Shown in pieces: positions 1 through 6,464 of a stretch of 28,700 bases of DNA (position 1 is the first letter of the stretch; the number at the start of each line of letters is the position of its first letter). The position numbers and the translations under genes are program-made. The notes below the pieces were generated by a model. The model saw only the letters and a list, made by a program, of their open reading frames with translations. It was not told the origin of the DNA and ran no database searches. Source of the DNA: Acidobacteriota bacterium (GTDB lineage Bacteria; Acidobacteriota; Vicinamibacteria; Vicinamibacterales; SCN-69-37); contig JAKALV010000006.1 in assembly GCA_021824055.1 (NCBI GenBank), positions 1 to 28,700 of the forward strand, given 5' to 3'.

Positions 1-604
1 GGAGGGCCGCGAGGACGCGGTCGGTCACGGACTGAACGCGCGCGGGCAGGCGGGGCAGCAGCCGGCGGCGGATGAACGCATCCCACGACGCGCTGAACAC
101 GAACAGCAGCGCCACGGCGCATCCCGCCACCGCGGCGAAGAAGGCCAGCATGACGACGCGGCGGGCCATCAGCTCGGGGTAGAGCGCCAGCCCGCCGAGG
201 GCGGCGATCAGGATCGACGCGATGCCCAGGACGCGATCCATGAGCACCGACGCCACCGCCTGCGGTCCCGGCACGCCGCGCTGTGACACCTGCCAGCTAC
301 GGACCGCGTCCGAGCCCACGCTTGCGGGCAGGAACGTTCCCACAAACGTGCTGACGAAGAAGATGCGCATCAGCGCGGACGTGGACGGCAGGTGCCGGCC
401 GTCCACGGGGCTCAGCAGCCAGATCCAGCGCACGGCCATCAGGGCGCGGTCGAGAAGGACCAGCAGAACGGCCGCGCCGATCCAGGCCCACGACACGCCG
501 GCGAGCGCGGCGCCGACCTCGTGCGGGTGCGATTTGTAGAACAGATAGGCCGTCAGGCCGGCGGCAAAGACGATGCGGAGGAAGTTCGAGGCCCTGGACG
601 ACAC
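1..604 (-). CDS. UPF0104 / lysylphosphatidylglycerol-synthase-TM-like flippase-domain protein (partial, C-terminus off the left edge)
   Basis: At least 201 residues of a multi-pass inner-membrane protein. Hydrophobic segments begin near residues 7, 27, 67 and 111. The stretch FVGTFLPASVGSDAVRSWQV (about residues 73-92) matches the family signature of a Phe-Leu-Pro turn, a Gly-Asp pair and a following Arg. The same signature occurs in the full-length protein at 10062-11006 (FFNNFLPSNIGGDVIRI), so the two are paralogues. Family members resemble the flippase half of MprF and are often found with glycosyltransferases, where they are thought to move lipids or lipid-linked sugars; the substrate here is unknown. 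The GTG at 604 is chosen because the upstream radical SAM gene ends at 618, leaving a 13-nt gap that suggests a two-gene operon. No convincing Shine-Dalgarno site is visible. The family call is good; the biochemical role is inferred. Confidence 0.75.
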   Translation of the reverse strand, partial: MSSRASNFLRIVFAAGLTAYLFYKSHPHEVGAALAGVSWAWIGAAVLLVLLDRALMAVRWIWLLSPVDGRHLPSTSALMRIFFVSTFVGTFLPASVGSDAVRSWQVSQRGVPGPQAVASVLMDRVLGIASILIAALGGLALYPELMARRVVMLAFFAAVAGCAVALLFVFSASWDAFIRRRLLPRLPARVQSVTDRVLAAL

Positions 605-617
605 GCCGAGGCCCGAA

Positions 618-1778
618 CTATCGCACGGGGTCTGGCAGCGTGTCGAGGTGCCGCGTCGGGTCCTTCTTGAGCTTGCGCGCGCGGTGCAGGAACTTCACGT
701 ACGGAATCACCTGCTTCATGGCCCCGACGTTCACCTGGCACGGGCTGAGGCAGGTAGGGCACGTATCCTTCTTCATCTGCTCGCGGTGCGCCAGATTCTC
801 AACCTTCAGGTACAGATCCTTGGCCGACGCGTCGAGCACGTTGCCGAGCTTGGCCGAATTTTCGCAGTAGAACAGATCGCCGTTGGGATTGAGCAGCAGG
901 CCCTGTCGCTGGAACGGGCACGGCATCGTCCGGTGGTAGCCGTTGGCGATCATGTCCGCGTAGTGCAGGTACATGAACGCCTGGCCGCTGAGGATCGATT
1001 CCTCCGCCACGCGGTCGAGGAAGAACTTGCGCATGAACTCTTCTTCGCGCTGGCCGAAGCCGATCTTCGCTTCAAGCTCCTTGTTGTGGAGCATCGCGTC
1101 GGTGAAGCGCAGCATGTTGAAGACGATGTCGAGCTTCTTCTCGCGCGCGAACTCGAGGATGTGCTGCGCGTCTTCCAGGTTCTTGTTGAAGATCGTGGCC
1201 GCGATGCCGAACTGGAAGTGCGGGTTGCTTGCGGCGAGCGCCTGCATCGCTTCGATGGTCTGCGACGCCTTGTCGAACGCGTTCTTCACGTTGCGCACCT
1301 GGCCGTGCACGTCGCCGATGCCGTCGAGCGACACGCGCACGCTGAGCAGCAGATCGTGCTTGCCGCAAAACTCGACGATGCGCGTGAGCATCGGGATCGC
1401 GCGCTTCGGCGTCAAGCCGGTGGTGTTGATGCCGACCTTGCGCATCCGCGGCAGGTGCCGGTGGAACATCTCCACCATTTCCGGCAGATCGTTGCGCGTG
1501 GTGGGTTCGCCGCCGGAGATGTTGAGATTCTCCACGGCGCCCCAGAACTCATGGGACATCACGGGCTCGAGCTGTTCGAGCGTCAGATCTTCCTTGCGGT
1601 TGCCCCATTTCCAGTTGTTGCACATCGTGCACTGGGCATCGCAGACCCAGGTGCAGTTGTAGATGAGGACCGTGGGGCGGATGGCTTTCAGATGTGAAAG
1701 GGCGGACACCGCCAAGTCTCGGGGCACGCCCGCGACGGCGCGCGTCACGTAGCGCCGCCGGAAGGAGGTAGTGGACAT
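618..1778 (-). CDS. Radical SAM protein with SPASM-like C-terminal cysteine cluster
   Basis: A 386-residue cytoplasmic enzyme. The radical SAM [4Fe-4S] motif CxxxCxxC is at C46, C50 and C53, followed by the GGEP motif (residues 89-92) that contacts the methionine moiety of SAM. The C-terminal part has C287, C305, C340, C343 and C347, spaced like a SPASM or Twitch auxiliary-cluster domain. Such enzymes modify peptides, lipids or cofactors by radical chemistry; this one matches no subfamily I can name securely. It precedes a UPF0104 membrane protein by 13 nt, which would suit a lipid- or glycan-modifying role, but that is inference from context. The ATG at 1778 is preferred (GGAAC lies 6 nt upstream); an in-frame ATG at 1790 would add four residues. 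The open frame extends further upstream only as a shadow across the neighbouring lipoprotein gene. Confidence 0.85.
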   Translation of the reverse strand: MSTTSFRRRYVTRAVAGVPRDLAVSALSHLKAIRPTVLIYNCTWVCDAQCTMCNNWKWGNRKEDLTLEQLEPVMSHEFWGAVENLNISGGEPTTRNDLPEMVEMFHRHLPRMRKVGINTTGLTPKRAIPMLTRIVEFCGKHDLLLSVRVSLDGIGDVHGQVRNVKNAFDKASQTIEAMQALAASNPHFQFGIAATIFNKNLEDAQHILEFAREKKLDIVFNMLRFTDAMLHNKELEAKIGFGQREEEFMRKFFLDRVAEESILSGQAFMYLHYADMIANGYHRTMPCPFQRQGLLLNPNGDLFYCENSAKLGNVLDASAKDLYLKVENLAHREQMKKDTCPTCLSPCQVNVGAMKQVIPYVKFLHRARKLKKDPTRHLDTLPDPVR

Positions 1779-1817
1779 CGGTAGTTCCATGATACGGCCG
1801 TGTTCCGAAAAGCGAAA

Positions 1818-1845
1818 GGGCCGACATCCGCGAGGATGTCGGCCC
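1818..1845 (-). terminator. Perfect 12-bp hairpin, probable terminator of the lipoprotein gene at 1897-3033
   Basis: Arms GGGCCGACATCC (1818-1829) and GGATGTCGGCCC (1834-1845) pair perfectly around a GCGA loop. Read on the minus strand, the hairpin lies about 50 nt past the stop of the lipoprotein gene and is followed by a T-rich run (TTTCGCTTTTCGG), as in an intrinsic terminator. The outer GGGCCGA/TCGGCCC half-sites are shared with the hairpin at 3921-3950, so it may also belong to a dispersed palindromic repeat family. Confidence 0.65.
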
Positions 1846-1862
1846 GTGATGACTGAAGCCCG

Positions 1863-1880
1863 GCGGACGCGATCGTCCGC
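1863..1880. repeat. Second, smaller hairpin next to the terminator
   Basis: A 7-bp perfect stem, GCGGACG (1863-1869) and CGTCCGC (1874-1880), encloses CGAT. It lies between the stop codon at 1897 and the larger hairpin at 1818-1845, so the minus-strand transcript would carry two hairpins in tandem. There is no T-tract after it. The role is unknown; RNA 3'-end stabilisation is possible. Confidence 0.4.
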
Positions 1881-1896
1881 GGTGGTGGCTCCGGCG

Positions 1897-3033
1897 CTAG
1901 TTGCCGCCGGGGCCGCGCAGGAGTGCGTCGGCCAGCGCGGTGATCGCCGGGAACGCCGGCCGCGCCGTCGGGCCGACCCAGAGGTTCTTGTAGATCGGAC
2001 CGCCGCCGATGGTCGCGTCGCTCGGGCCGGCGCGCCCGACCGGGGCGCCCAGATAGACCGTGTGCGGCACAGGGCGATACGCGTGGGTGCCGATGTCAAT
2101 CGTGGCGTCGTAGATATCGTCGCCGGTCTCGCTGTCTTCCCGCACGACCAGCCGCGCTTCACCGTTCCCCCACGTGAATTTCCAGAAATACCAGCGGGCG
2201 GAGCTGAAATTGAGCTGAATGCGCGGGCAGTCGCTGATACGGCCCTCGTCGGTCGCATCGCCCGTGATGATGCGGCAGGTGACCGCGCCCGGTTTGGGGT
2301 ACGACCTGCCACGAAGCTCGACAGACATCCGGTAGTCGTTGTCGGTGTACGGTCCCGTGCCCTCCTGCATCGCGAAGACCTTGCTCTTGTCACCCGGGCT
2401 GCCTTCGTCCGCGCCCTTGATCATGACGGACATCTCGCCAACCTCGAGCGTCGTGGGAAGACTGTATTGCAGGTTGCTCGTCTGGTCTTCAAGTTTGAGC
2501 CCTTCGCCCGGCACAAAGCTGGTGGCTCCGTTGCGCGTGCCGACAGTGCGGCCCAGTGTCAGGGGGTCATAGATTCGGTTGCCGGCGATGTAGGCGTCCA
2601 CCTGCGTCCTGAACGTCGCCGTCGTCGACCAGGGACCGAACGCGCCCTGATAGGTGGCGCGCACGCGCCATGTGTAGGCGGTGTCGAGCGTGAGCGAAGC
2701 TGTGACGGTATAGGACGTCGTTGTCACGGTGGGATTGGCGACGAGCGTGCCGTTGGGGTCGCGTAGCTCGATCTGGTAACTCGGCGTGAACGTGGCGTAC
2801 GTGCCGGCCACCGCGCCATACGTGAGCACGACGGTGCTGGTCGTGAGCTGAATGTTGCCGGTGGGCGAGGTGAGGGCCGGCGCTCCGATCTTCAGCGTCT
2901 CACCGCTGGCGCCCACGGCGCCTGACGCGGCCGCACTCGGAGCGGGCGAGGTTGGAGTTGGCGTGGTGCCGCATGCGATCGCCGTTGCCAGGATCGCGGC
3001 GCCAGAGATAACGAGCCATTTCGATTGCTTCAT
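1897..3033 (-). CDS. Exported lipoprotein with one Fn3-like domain and a C-terminal beta-rich domain
   Basis: A 378-residue predicted lipoprotein. The N-terminus (MKQSKWLVIS...) is a short signal peptide ending in a lipobox-like ATAIAC, giving Cys21 as the lipidated residue; the -3 position is Ala, which is less usual than Leu. A Thr/Pro/Ala-rich tether (22-45) follows. Residues of about 47-145 form an Fn3-like sandwich (YTWRVRA...GPWSTTATFRT). The remaining ~230 residues contain motifs such as RWYFWKFTWGNGEARLVV and look like a concanavalin/LamG-like jelly roll; that fold call is inference. The ATG at 3033 is chosen over upstream starts because GGGGGAG lies at ideal spacing before it. It probably sits on the outer membrane or cell surface. 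It resembles the lipoprotein at 3968-5137 in its N-terminal architecture but not in its C-terminal domain. No specific function is recognised. Confidence 0.8.
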   Translation of the reverse strand: MKQSKWLVISGAAILATAIACGTTPTPTSPAPSAAASGAVGASGETLKIGAPALTSPTGNIQLTTSTVVLTYGAVAGTYATFTPSYQIELRDPNGTLVANPTVTTTSYTVTASLTLDTAYTWRVRATYQGAFGPWSTTATFRTQVDAYIAGNRIYDPLTLGRTVGTRNGATSFVPGEGLKLEDQTSNLQYSLPTTLEVGEMSVMIKGADEGSPGDKSKVFAMQEGTGPYTDNDYRMSVELRGRSYPKPGAVTCRIITGDATDEGRISDCPRIQLNFSSARWYFWKFTWGNGEARLVVREDSETGDDIYDATIDIGTHAYRPVPHTVYLGAPVGRAGPSDATIGGGPIYKNLWVGPTARPAFPAITALADALLRGPGGN

Positions 3034-3066
3034 TCGAACACTCTCCCCCGAAAAAACTGTCATGGT

Positions 3067-3072
3067 ATTCTA
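3067..3072 (-). promoter_or_regulatory. Candidate -10 element for the lipoprotein gene at 1897-3033
   Basis: On the minus strand the hexamer TAGAAT (5 of 6 matches to TATAAT) lies 33 nt upstream of the ATG at 3033. It would give a leader of roughly 25 nt that contains the strong GGGGGAG ribosome site. No good -35 hexamer is visible at the expected spacing, so this is a weak call from sequence alone. Confidence 0.3.
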
Positions 3073-3124
3073 CACGACGTTGCCCGGCTTATCGGCGGGT
3101 CCACGTGATTTGTTGAGGGGATGA

Positions 3125-3859
3125 ATGGCGAAGCGAATCGTAATTGCGTTGGGTGTGGTGTTGCTGACCGGGAGTGCGGCGTTCGCGCAGACGCCGGCAT
3201 GGACCGAAGGCCGGATCTTTCTTGGCGTCAACGGTGGCGCGCAGGTGGGCAGCACGCGCGACGAGGCGACCTCATTCTCGTTCTCGCTGTACGGCGAACC
3301 GGCGACGGTGGGCGTCACGCGCAGCGTGAAGGGCGGCCCGCTGTTTGACATCATGGCCGGCGGGCGCGTGATCGGCAATCTCGGCGTGGCGGGTACGTTG
3401 TTCATGCGCAAGGCGTCGAGCGACGGGGCCGTGACGGCGTCGCTGCCCCATCCCATCTTTTACGACCAGCCCCGATCGATCACGTCCACTGTGCCCAACA
3501 TGACACACGAAGAGTTGTGGTCGGCGGTGCAGGCCGTCTACCTGGTCCGGATCGACGATCGGCTGGACATGCTGCTGCTGGCAGGACCGACGGTCGTGTC
3601 GGTCAAGCATCAAGTGGCGACGGCCGCAACGGTGACGGAAGGCGCAAGCGCGCCGACCGTGACGATGACGACGCAGGATCTGACGAAGATGGTGTGGGGG
3701 TACTCGCTCGGCGCGGACCTGCGCTATATGCTGACGAAGAACTTCGGCCTCGGCGCATTTGCCCGGTACACGGGCGCGACCGCCAACATGAACAGCGTGG
3801 TCAGCATCAAGCTCGGCGGCTTCCAGGTGGGCGGCGGCATCCGGGTGCAGATCAAGTAA
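3125..3859 (+). CDS. Small outer-membrane beta-barrel protein
   Basis: A 244-residue protein with a clear Sec signal peptide (MAKRIVIALG..., cleavage expected after AFA, residue 21). The mature part has alternating hydrophobic/polar strands rich in Gly and aromatic residues, for example FGLGAFARYTGATAN and the terminal strand GGFQVGGGIRVQI. These fit an 8- to 10-stranded barrel of the OmpA-like/OMP_b-brl type. It ends in Lys, with no C-terminal Phe. The ATG at 3125 follows GAGGGG at short spacing and starts the signal peptide, so the start is secure. It is transcribed alone, divergent from the lipoprotein at 1897-3033, and is followed by a strong terminator. No enzymatic motif is seen. The role (structural, porin-like or adhesin) is unknown. 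Confidence 0.75.
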   Translation: MAKRIVIALGVVLLTGSAAFAQTPAWTEGRIFLGVNGGAQVGSTRDEATSFSFSLYGEPATVGVTRSVKGGPLFDIMAGGRVIGNLGVAGTLFMRKASSDGAVTASLPHPIFYDQPRSITSTVPNMTHEELWSAVQAVYLVRIDDRLDMLLLAGPTVVSVKHQVATAATVTEGASAPTVTMTTQDLTKMVWGYSLGADLRYMLTKNFGLGAFARYTGATANMNSVVSIKLGGFQVGGGIRVQIK

Positions 3860-3886
3860 CCGCTCGTCGCGTCAGGACGAATTGAA

Positions 3887-3919
3887 ACGGGCCGGGCAGT
3901 CGCCCGGCCCGTTGTTTGT
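3887..3919 (+). terminator. Intrinsic terminator of the barrel protein gene
   Basis: An 11-bp perfect stem, ACGGGCCGGGC (3887-3897) and GCCCGGCCCGT (3902-3912), has an AGTC loop and is followed by TGTTTGT. It lies 27 nt after the stop codon at 3859. The GC-rich stem plus U-rich tail fits rho-independent termination. Confidence 0.75.
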
Positions 3920-3920
3920 A

Positions 3921-3950
3921 CGCGGGGCCGAGCTTCAGCTCGGCCCCGCG
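3921..3950. repeat. Palindromic hairpin of the GGGCC(G/A)AGCTT family, copy 1
   Basis: A 13-bp perfect stem, CGCGGGGCCGAGC (3921-3933) and GCTCGGCCCCGCG (3938-3950), encloses TTCA. It lies between the convergent genes ending at 3859 (+) and 3968 (-), immediately after the intrinsic terminator. The core GGGCCGAGCTTCAGCTCGGCCC recurs at 10038-10065 with paired substitutions. It may be a REP-like element or a terminator for the minus-strand gene. There is no T-tract on either side. Confidence 0.7.
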
Positions 3951-3967
3951 CGGGCACTACGCTCGGT

Positions 3968-5137
3968 CTAGCCGCCGCAGGTGAACCCGTTCGTGTACTT
4001 CGCGAAGAACGGGAAGTCGCCGCCGCCCCAGTAGAGCTGCAGGACCGTGCTGGTGTTGTCGTAGTCGAACGCGATGTCGTGGCCGATGACGCCACCCGAC
4101 GTTTGTTCGGTGATGAAGTCGATGCTGATACTCGGCCCGCCGCGCTTGAGGTTCCAGCCGAGATTCAGTCCGCCGCACAGACCCGCTTCGATGATCCGGT
4201 CTCGCAGAAACGACATGTTGTCCTGGCGCTCGGACAAGCTCACGCCGGCCACGAGGCGCTCGGGATACTTCGCGGAGATACAGGCCACGATGGCCGCGCC
4301 ATCATTCGACGCACAGGTGCCGGTGCCCGGCGAGGTGGGACTCGGGGTCGGTGTCGGCGCGGGCGCAAGCGGTGTGCGGAACGCGGCCGACTGCGTCCAG
4401 TCGCTGATGGTCTCGCCATCGCCGGCGCGGGCCCGCCAGTAGTAGGTCGTGTTGTAGCTCAGCGTGGTGCCGACCACGCTGATGGTCTGGCCGGCGCCCT
4501 CATCAACCGTCGCATTGGTGATCGTGCTCGGGAAGGTCGGGTCGGTGGACACCTGGAATTGATACTTCACGGCGGTGTGAGGGCCGGAAGCGATGGCGTT
4601 GTTGACGGTGAGTTCGGGCTGCCGGGACGTCACCCGCACATTGTTGATGGGGGAGACGGGCGTCGGCACGCCGATCACCACGCGGTCCAGCGCCTCGAAG
4701 GCCGCAGGCGCGGACCAGTCGGAGTTGTTCGCGCCGTCCTCGGCGCGCACGTGCCAGTAGTACACGCCGGCGGCGAGCCGGTCGGGCAGCTTCAGGGTGA
4801 CCCGGGTGCTGTTGGCCGGCAGTTCGAGGCCGGCGCGGTCGAAGACCACGGCGGTGAAAGCAGTGGACGTCGCGATCTGCAGCCGCATCGTGAACGGGCG
4901 CGGACTGGTGCTGGTCGGGCTGTCGAACGCAAATGTGATGGGCTGGTCAACATATTTGATCTGCGCGTTCTGCGCAGGCTGGACGCTCGACGCGGCGGTA
5001 AAAGTCACGCCCGCGATGGGCCCCGCGATGGTGGGACTCAGCGGATTTGAACTTTTCTGGATGATCGATCCGCTACAACCGGCCAGCAGGACCGGACCGG
5101 CCGCGAGCAGGAATCCAAAGAGACGAGTGCGATTCAT
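3968..5137 (-). CDS. Lipoprotein with two Fn3-like domains and a Cys-containing C-terminal domain
   Basis: A 389-residue predicted lipoprotein with a canonical lipobox LAGC (Cys21) after a hydrophobic signal peptide. About residues 45-165 and 170-275 form two Fn3-like sandwiches, each with the hallmark aromatic-Trp strand (YYWHVRAEDG, YYWRARAGDG) and a D-W-(S/T) turn. A Pro/Thr linker (APTPTPSPTSP) leads to a ~100-residue C-terminal domain of unknown function. That domain holds four Cys, in GTC, VAC, GLC and FTC contexts, and could form two disulfides after export. The ATG at 5137 is chosen because AAGGTGG precedes it and it begins the signal peptide; an upstream in-frame ATG at 5167 would put extra charged residues before it. 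Probable location is the outer membrane, facing outward or the periplasm. It stands next to the glycan locus, divergent from the first glycosyltransferase. Confidence 0.8.
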   Translation of the reverse strand: MNRTRLFGFLLAAGPVLLAGCSGSIIQKSSNPLSPTIAGPIAGVTFTAASSVQPAQNAQIKYVDQPITFAFDSPTSTSPRPFTMRLQIATSTAFTAVVFDRAGLELPANSTRVTLKLPDRLAAGVYYWHVRAEDGANNSDWSAPAAFEALDRVVIGVPTPVSPINNVRVTSRQPELTVNNAIASGPHTAVKYQFQVSTDPTFPSTITNATVDEGAGQTISVVGTTLSYNTTYYWRARAGDGETISDWTQSAAFRTPLAPAPTPTPSPTSPGTGTCASNDGAAIVACISAKYPERLVAGVSLSERQDNMSFLRDRIIEAGLCGGLNLGWNLKRGGPSISIDFITEQTSGGVIGHDIAFDYDNTSTVLQLYWGGGDFPFFAKYTNGFTCGG

Positions 5138-5178
5138 AGCCACCTTTATCGGAGATGCTGTTTGCAAGCTTTAGGCCA

Positions 5179-5208
5179 TTGACCTTGTCTCTGGCGGGCC
5201 GATAGCAT
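5179..5208 (+). promoter_or_regulatory. Candidate promoter of the glycan locus
   Basis: TTGACC (5179-5184, 5 of 6 to the -35 consensus) and TAGCAT (5203-5208, 4 of 6 to the -10) are separated by 18 nt. Transcription would start about 2 nt before the GTG at 5217, giving an almost leaderless mRNA. This is the only recognisable promoter in the 79-nt divergent spacer. It is a prediction only. Confidence 0.35.
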
Positions 5209-5216
5209 GAGGCGCC

Positions 5217-6464
5217 GTGACAGCGCCAGACGAACGAAGAGTGCTGAACATCTTGCAAGTTTGTGATCACCTCGGGTGGGAGGGGTCGCGCATGCACGGG
5301 GTGAAGCGCCTCTTCGCCTGGATGATCCCGCGGTTCGACACGGCCCGCTACCGCGTGTCGCTCGTCAGCCTGAGGCGCAAGGACCTCTCGGAAGAGACGC
5401 TCGAGTCCATGGGGGTGGATATCACCTACCTCGCAAAGGGGAAGTTCGATCCGACGACACTCGTCGCGCTGCTGCGAATCATCGACCAGAAGCAGATCGA
5501 CGTTCTGCACCTGCACGGCTATGGCGCCACCACGTTCGGCCGCATCGCGGCGGCGCTTCGCGGCCTGCCGGTGGTGCTCCATGAGCACGCCAACCTCACA
5601 TCCACCCCGTGGTTTCAACGTGTCGCCGACGTGTGCCTCGAACGGTTCACCGATATCGCGATCGCCGTATCCGAGAGCACCGCGGAGTTTGTGGTGCACG
5701 CGCGGCGCGTGCGGCCGTCACGCGTCAAGGTCGTCTACCTGGGGGCCCCGCTCGATGAGTTCGGCCGTGCGCGGACACCCGACGAGGTCGCAGCGGCGCG
5801 TCGCGAGCTCGGCGCGGCGCCGGGCGACTTCGTCATCGGCACGGTCACGCGGCTGCACGAATCCAAAGGCAATAGCTACCTTGTTGCTGCGGCCAAAGCC
5901 GTTCTCGACGCCCGTCCCGACGCGCGGTTCCTGCTGTTTGGCGAGGGCCCGCTGCTCGACGGCCTGAAAGCGCAGGCCGCCGGCCTCGGGCTGGGCGATC
6001 GCTTCGTCTTCGGCGGCTTTCAAAAAGACGTGGCCCGGGTGCTGAGCGCGTTCGATCTGAGTGTCTTCCCCTCATTATGGGAAGGAACGCCCCTGACCCT
6101 GTTTGAAGCCCTCGCAGCCGGACGTCCAATTGTGGCGACGGACGCTGACGGTTTATTGGACGTTCTGAGTGACGGCCGCGACGCGCTCATCGTGCCCAGG
6201 CGCGACGCCGCCGCGCTGGCCCGGCGCATCCTCGAGCTGATGAACGGTCCGGCGCTTCGCGCGCGCATCGCCGCCGAGGGGCGCGTGACCGCCCGCGACT
6301 ACGACATCGCGGCCTTTGTCCGGAAGATGGAACGGTTATACCACCTGTTGCACGCGAAGTCGCGTGCCACACGGCGTGGTGTGGCTGACACGGAAGATTT
6401 GTCCTTCCTGTCAACTCGAACGCGTCCAAAGCTCCCATCAGCATCGAACGGGATGTCCGCGTGA
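5217..6464 (+). CDS. Family 4 glycosyltransferase (GT-B fold)
   Basis: A 415-residue cytoplasmic or peripheral-membrane glycosyltransferase. The N-terminal half is a Rossmann-like acceptor domain (VLNILQVCDHLGWEGSRMHG; VLHLHGYGATT; VLHEHAN). The C-terminal half is the nucleotide-sugar domain with IGTVTRLHESKGN, FGEGPL and the E-x7-E signature in SLWEGTPLTLFEALAAG (about residues 280-300). These retaining enzymes transfer a sugar from a nucleotide donor to lipid- or glycan-bound acceptors. The specific sugar cannot be read from sequence. The GTG at 5217 starts just before the first beta strand; the next in-frame ATG is too far inside. The end overlaps the next gene's GTG by 4 nt (GTGA), so the two are translationally coupled. 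It heads the surface-glycan locus. Confidence 0.9.
   Translation: MTAPDERRVLNILQVCDHLGWEGSRMHGVKRLFAWMIPRFDTARYRVSLVSLRRKDLSEETLESMGVDITYLAKGKFDPTTLVALLRIIDQKQIDVLHLHGYGATTFGRIAAALRGLPVVLHEHANLTSTPWFQRVADVCLERFTDIAIAVSESTAEFVVHARRVRPSRVKVVYLGAPLDEFGRARTPDEVAAARRELGAAPGDFVIGTVTRLHESKGNSYLVAAAKAVLDARPDARFLLFGEGPLLDGLKAQAAGLGLGDRFVFGGFQKDVARVLSAFDLSVFPSLWEGTPLTLFEALAAGRPIVATDADGLLDVLSDGRDALIVPRRDAAALARRILELMNGPALRARIAAEGRVTARDYDIAAFVRKMERLYHLLHAKSRATRRGVADTEDLSFLSTRTRPKLPSASNGMSA

Noticed and set aside
573..1697. 374-codon open frame on the plus strand opposite the radical SAM gene
   Set aside because: Its translation is rich in Arg, Ala, Val, His and Glu with no motif, and it mirrors a gene with clear catalytic motifs on the other strand. 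High GC content commonly creates such antisense frames.
1779..2393. N-terminal extension of the radical SAM frame up to 2393
   Set aside because: The extension runs across the lipoprotein gene on the same strand in a different frame and encodes Arg/Ser/Thr-rich nonsense. ATG 1778 gives a normal radical SAM N-terminus.
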